Positions 29,935 through 31,534 of a stretch of 31,534 bases of DNA are shown here, one piece after another. The DNA comes from JANMAT01 sp031359995. GTDB taxonomy: Bacteria; Actinomycetota; Acidimicrobiia; Acidimicrobiales; Ilumatobacteraceae. The notes under the pieces are model-generated. The model ran no database searches. It was not told where the DNA came from and saw only the letters and a list, made by a program, of their open reading frames with translations. How positions within the stretch are numbered: the first letter of the stretch is position 1; every line of letters begins with the position of its first letter. The stretch spans positions 1-31,534 of the forward strand of contig JANMAT010000200.1 of the NCBI GenBank assembly GCA_031359995.1, in the 5' to 3' direction. The position numbers were made by a program, and so were the translations under genes.

Positions 29935-30339
29935 GTGGGCCCGGTGCAACCCGACGACGTCAAGCAGGTCATCGTGATCCGGCGCGACCTGAAGATGCGG
30001 CGCGGCAAGGAGATCGCCCAGGGTGCCCACGCGTCGGGCATGTTCCTGGTGCAGGCGGTGACCGCGGCGATGGCCGGCGACGCCGAGCGGGTCGCTCTCG
30101 ACGAGGTGGCGCGGGTGTGGCTCACCACCTCGCTGCGCAAGGTGACCCTGCAGGCCCACTCCGAGGAGCAGCTGGTCGCCCTCCACGAGGCCGCCGAGGC
30201 GCGCGGTCTGCGCACCCACATCATCCGCGACTCGGGCCGCACCGAGTTCGGCGGCGTGCCCACCCTGACGGCACTGGCCATCGGCCCCGACCTCGCCGTC
30301 GCCATCGACGAGGTCACCGGCGACCTCACCATCTACTGA
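29935..30339 (+). CDS. pth2: Peptidyl-tRNA hydrolase, Pth2 type
   Basis: A 134-residue homologue of archaeal/eukaryotic Pth2, which frees tRNA from stalled peptidyl-tRNA. The catalytic region RRDLKMRRGKEIAQGAHA near the N-terminus and the end DSGRTEFGGVPTLTALAIGP match the family. Starts are GTG 29935 (two bases after the upstream stop) or GTG 29944; 29935 is preferred for coupling, giving three more residues, which does not affect the domain. Bacteria normally use the unrelated Pth1, so this is likely an additional enzyme, known in some Actinobacteria. It is probably co-transcribed with the PPOX gene. Confidence 0.85.
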   Translation: MGPVQPDDVKQVIVIRRDLKMRRGKEIAQGAHASGMFLVQAVTAAMAGDAERVALDEVARVWLTTSLRKVTLQAHSEEQLVALHEAAEARGLRTHIIRDSGRTEFGGVPTLTALAIGPDLAVAIDEVTGDLTIY

Positions 30340-30362
30340 CCGGCCGCAGCCGGCCAGCCGCC

Positions 30363-30374
30363 TATGGTGCGACC
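30363..30374 (+). promoter_or_regulatory. Leaderless-type promoter of the NTF2-like gene
   Basis: TATGGT (30363-30368), six bases, then the ATG at 30375. Confidence 0.5.
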
Positions 30375-30800
30375 ATGACTGTTATCGAGGACCGCCTGGC
30401 CGTGGGCGACGTGATCATCAAGTACGCCGATTCGGTCGACCTGCTCGACTACGACCGCTACGCGTCCTGCTTCGCCGACGACGTCGTCGTCACGGGCTTC
30501 ACCACCGAACCCATCGTCGGCCTGCCGACCTACATGGCATGGCTGCGCCCGGCGCGCGACCGCTTCGGCCGCACGCAGCACCTGATCGGCAACATCCAGG
30601 TCACCGTCGACGGCGACACGGCCCACATGCGCAGCTACGTGCAGGCGACCCACGAGGTCCCCGGCGATCCCGACCACCTGCTGACGCTCTGGGCCGCCTA
30701 CGTCGACGACCTCGTGCGCACCGCCGACGGCTGGAAGATCAACCGCCACCACATCGAACGCCTCATCGACGCCAAGCGCATCGCCATCACGAAGCGATGA
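30375..30800 (+). CDS. SnoaL/NTF2-like family protein
   Basis: A 141-residue cone-shaped NTF2-like protein. VGDVIIKYADSVDLLDYDRYASCFADDVVV is the usual helix pair with the D-Y-D-R-Y-A-x-x-F-x-D-D motif; QHLIGNIQVTVDGDTAHMRSYVQATHEV and WKINRHHIERL are the strands of the curved sheet. The group includes cyclases, isomerases, dehydratases and non-enzymatic proteins; here Asp/His placement is compatible with an enzyme, but the substrate is unknown. Its stop overlaps the next gene's ATG (ATGA). Confidence 0.88.
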   Translation: MTVIEDRLAVGDVIIKYADSVDLLDYDRYASCFADDVVVTGFTTEPIVGLPTYMAWLRPARDRFGRTQHLIGNIQVTVDGDTAHMRSYVQATHEVPGDPDHLLTLWAAYVDDLVRTADGWKINRHHIERLIDAKRIAITKR

Positions 30801-31432
30801 CCGACCAGGACGCGATGTTCGCGGCCATCACCGCGCAGCGGCTGCGACTGGTCGACACCCTCGACGGGTTGAGCGACCACGAGTGGAGCACGCCATCGCT
30901 GTGCGAGGGCTGGCGGGTGCGGGAGGTCGCCGGCCACCTCGTATCGATCCTGGAGGTGCCGCTGGGCCGCGTGGTGTGGAGCATCGTGCGCTCCGGCGGC
31001 TTCGACCGGTCGATGGACCGCACTGCTCGCCGGTTCGGCGAGCGCGATCCGAAGGCCTTGGCATCGGCCTACCGAGCCCTCGCGCCGAAGCGGTTCGCGC
31101 CGCCGGGCCTGGGCACCATCGCGCCGCTGAGCGACATCACGATCCACACCCGCGACATCGAGCGCCCGATCGGCCGGCCATCGACGATCGATCCCGCCAC
31201 CCTGCGCACCGTGCTCGACTTCCTGTGCGGCGGCAGGGCGCGCGGCTTCGTGCCAGCGGCGCGCACCAAGGGCCTGCGCTTCGAGGCGACCGACCTCGAC
31301 TGGTCGGCCGGCGCCGGCCCCGTCGTCAGCGGGACCGGTGAGGCGATCGTGCTCGCCGTCGCCGGACGGCGGGTCGCCGTGCCCGACCTGAGCGGCGCCG
31401 GCGTGGCCGCGCTGTCTCAACGCCTGGCCTGA
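30797..31432 (+). CDS. DinB/maleylpyruvate isomerase-like family protein
   Basis: A 211-residue DinB-fold protein of the actinobacterial family often labelled maleylpyruvate isomerase or TIGR03083. LDGLSDHEWSTPSLCEGWRVREVAGHLVSI is the first helical signature, with the metal-binding His in AGHL. SDITIHTRDIERPIG holds the second His and an acidic residue. The C-terminal domain (LDWSAGAGPVVSGTGEAIVLAVAGR) is the typical MDMPI-type beta domain. Known relatives use mycothiol or bind metal. Start overlaps the preceding stop by four bases, so it is in an operon with the NTF2-like gene. Confidence 0.87.
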   Translation: MTDQDAMFAAITAQRLRLVDTLDGLSDHEWSTPSLCEGWRVREVAGHLVSILEVPLGRVVWSIVRSGGFDRSMDRTARRFGERDPKALASAYRALAPKRFAPPGLGTIAPLSDITIHTRDIERPIGRPSTIDPATLRTVLDFLCGGRARGFVPAARTKGLRFEATDLDWSAGAGPVVSGTGEAIVLAVAGRRVAVPDLSGAGVAALSQRLA

Positions 31433-31480
31433 CCGCGCCGGCCGCGGCCGCCCGCCCCCCCCGCCGCCGCCCTCGGCCCG

Positions 31481-31520
31481 CCCCGCCCCGCCCCGCCCCG
31501 CTCCGCCCCGCCCCGCTCCG
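31481..31520 (+). repeat. Pentamer tandem repeat CCCCG/CTCCG
   Basis: Eight consecutive five-base units (CCCCG six times, CTCCG twice, in the order of four CCCCG, CTCCG, two CCCCG, CTCCG) in a C-only/G-poor tail from about 31450 to the end. The complementary strand is G-rich and could form quadruplex structures. Because it lies at the window edge it may also be a low-quality sequence end. Confidence 0.7.
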
Positions 31521-31534
31521 CCCCCCGTCCGCCC

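Noticed and set aside
1..31534. CRISPR array, tRNA/rRNA genes, prophage or transposase genes
   Set aside because: None seen: no regularly spaced repeats, no cloverleaf-like or rRNA-like segments, and no transposase or integrase motifs in any credible frame.

Overview
The window is high-GC DNA with dense, often overlapping genes. It has GTG starts, several leaderless-type promoters, an F420-type flavin reductase-family gene and a mycothiol-type DinB gene. This points to an actinobacterium, plausibly an environmental Acidimicrobiia-like lineage; the placement is inference from gene content only. I saw no rRNA, tRNA, CRISPR array or intact insertion sequence.

Region 1 (1-5.5 kb) is sparse and partly decayed. 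It holds an S66 LD-carboxypeptidase, a methyltransferase, a glyoxalase-like protein, an acetyltransferase that has lost its C-terminus, an SMP-30/gluconolactonase remnant with an in-frame stop, a 16-bp direct repeat, and an unrecognised protein built from two related halves with a clear promoter. Region 2 (5.5-10.0 kb) holds small enzymes (VOC, DUF4288, acetyltransferase, PPOX-like) and a terC-htpX operon behind a promoter with a palindrome in its spacer and a long structured leader.

Region 3 (10.0-17.2 kb) is the most interesting. It contains a winged-helix regulator, a cytochrome P450 overlapping a C26 gamma-glutamyl hydrolase, an APC permease, a glutamine-synthetase-like ligase, a MarR regulator and a class I glutamine-amidotransferase-fold protein. 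The set resembles a gamma-glutamylation route for amine breakdown (Puu-like or aniline/isopropylamine-like) in which a P450 may replace the usual oxidase. Three intergenic sites share the pattern CGTTCG-N4-CGAACG (one with a single mismatch): in the ligase promoter, in the MarR/amidotransferase divergent region, and upstream of the P450. They look like one MarR regulon.

Region 4 (17.2-21.8 kb) has an MFS transporter, a PhyH-type dioxygenase, a DUF1330 protein, an extradiol-type VOC protein and a DUF1353-membrane fusion. Region 5 (21.8-28.4 kb) is a seven-gene run with mostly overlapping starts and stops: RlmM-like methyltransferase, alpha/beta hydrolase, hydroxyacid dehydrogenase, HIBADH-family dehydrogenase, class II aldolase, gamma-butyrobetaine-dioxygenase-like protein and enolase-superfamily dehydratase. 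It is likely a catabolic cassette for a hydroxy acid or carnitine-like compound, facing a convergent IolG-like dehydrogenase.

Region 6 (29.5-31.5 kb) has a PPOX reductase, an archaeal-type peptidyl-tRNA hydrolase, an NTF2-like protein and a DinB/maleylpyruvate-isomerase-like protein, and ends in a CCCCG pentamer repeat.
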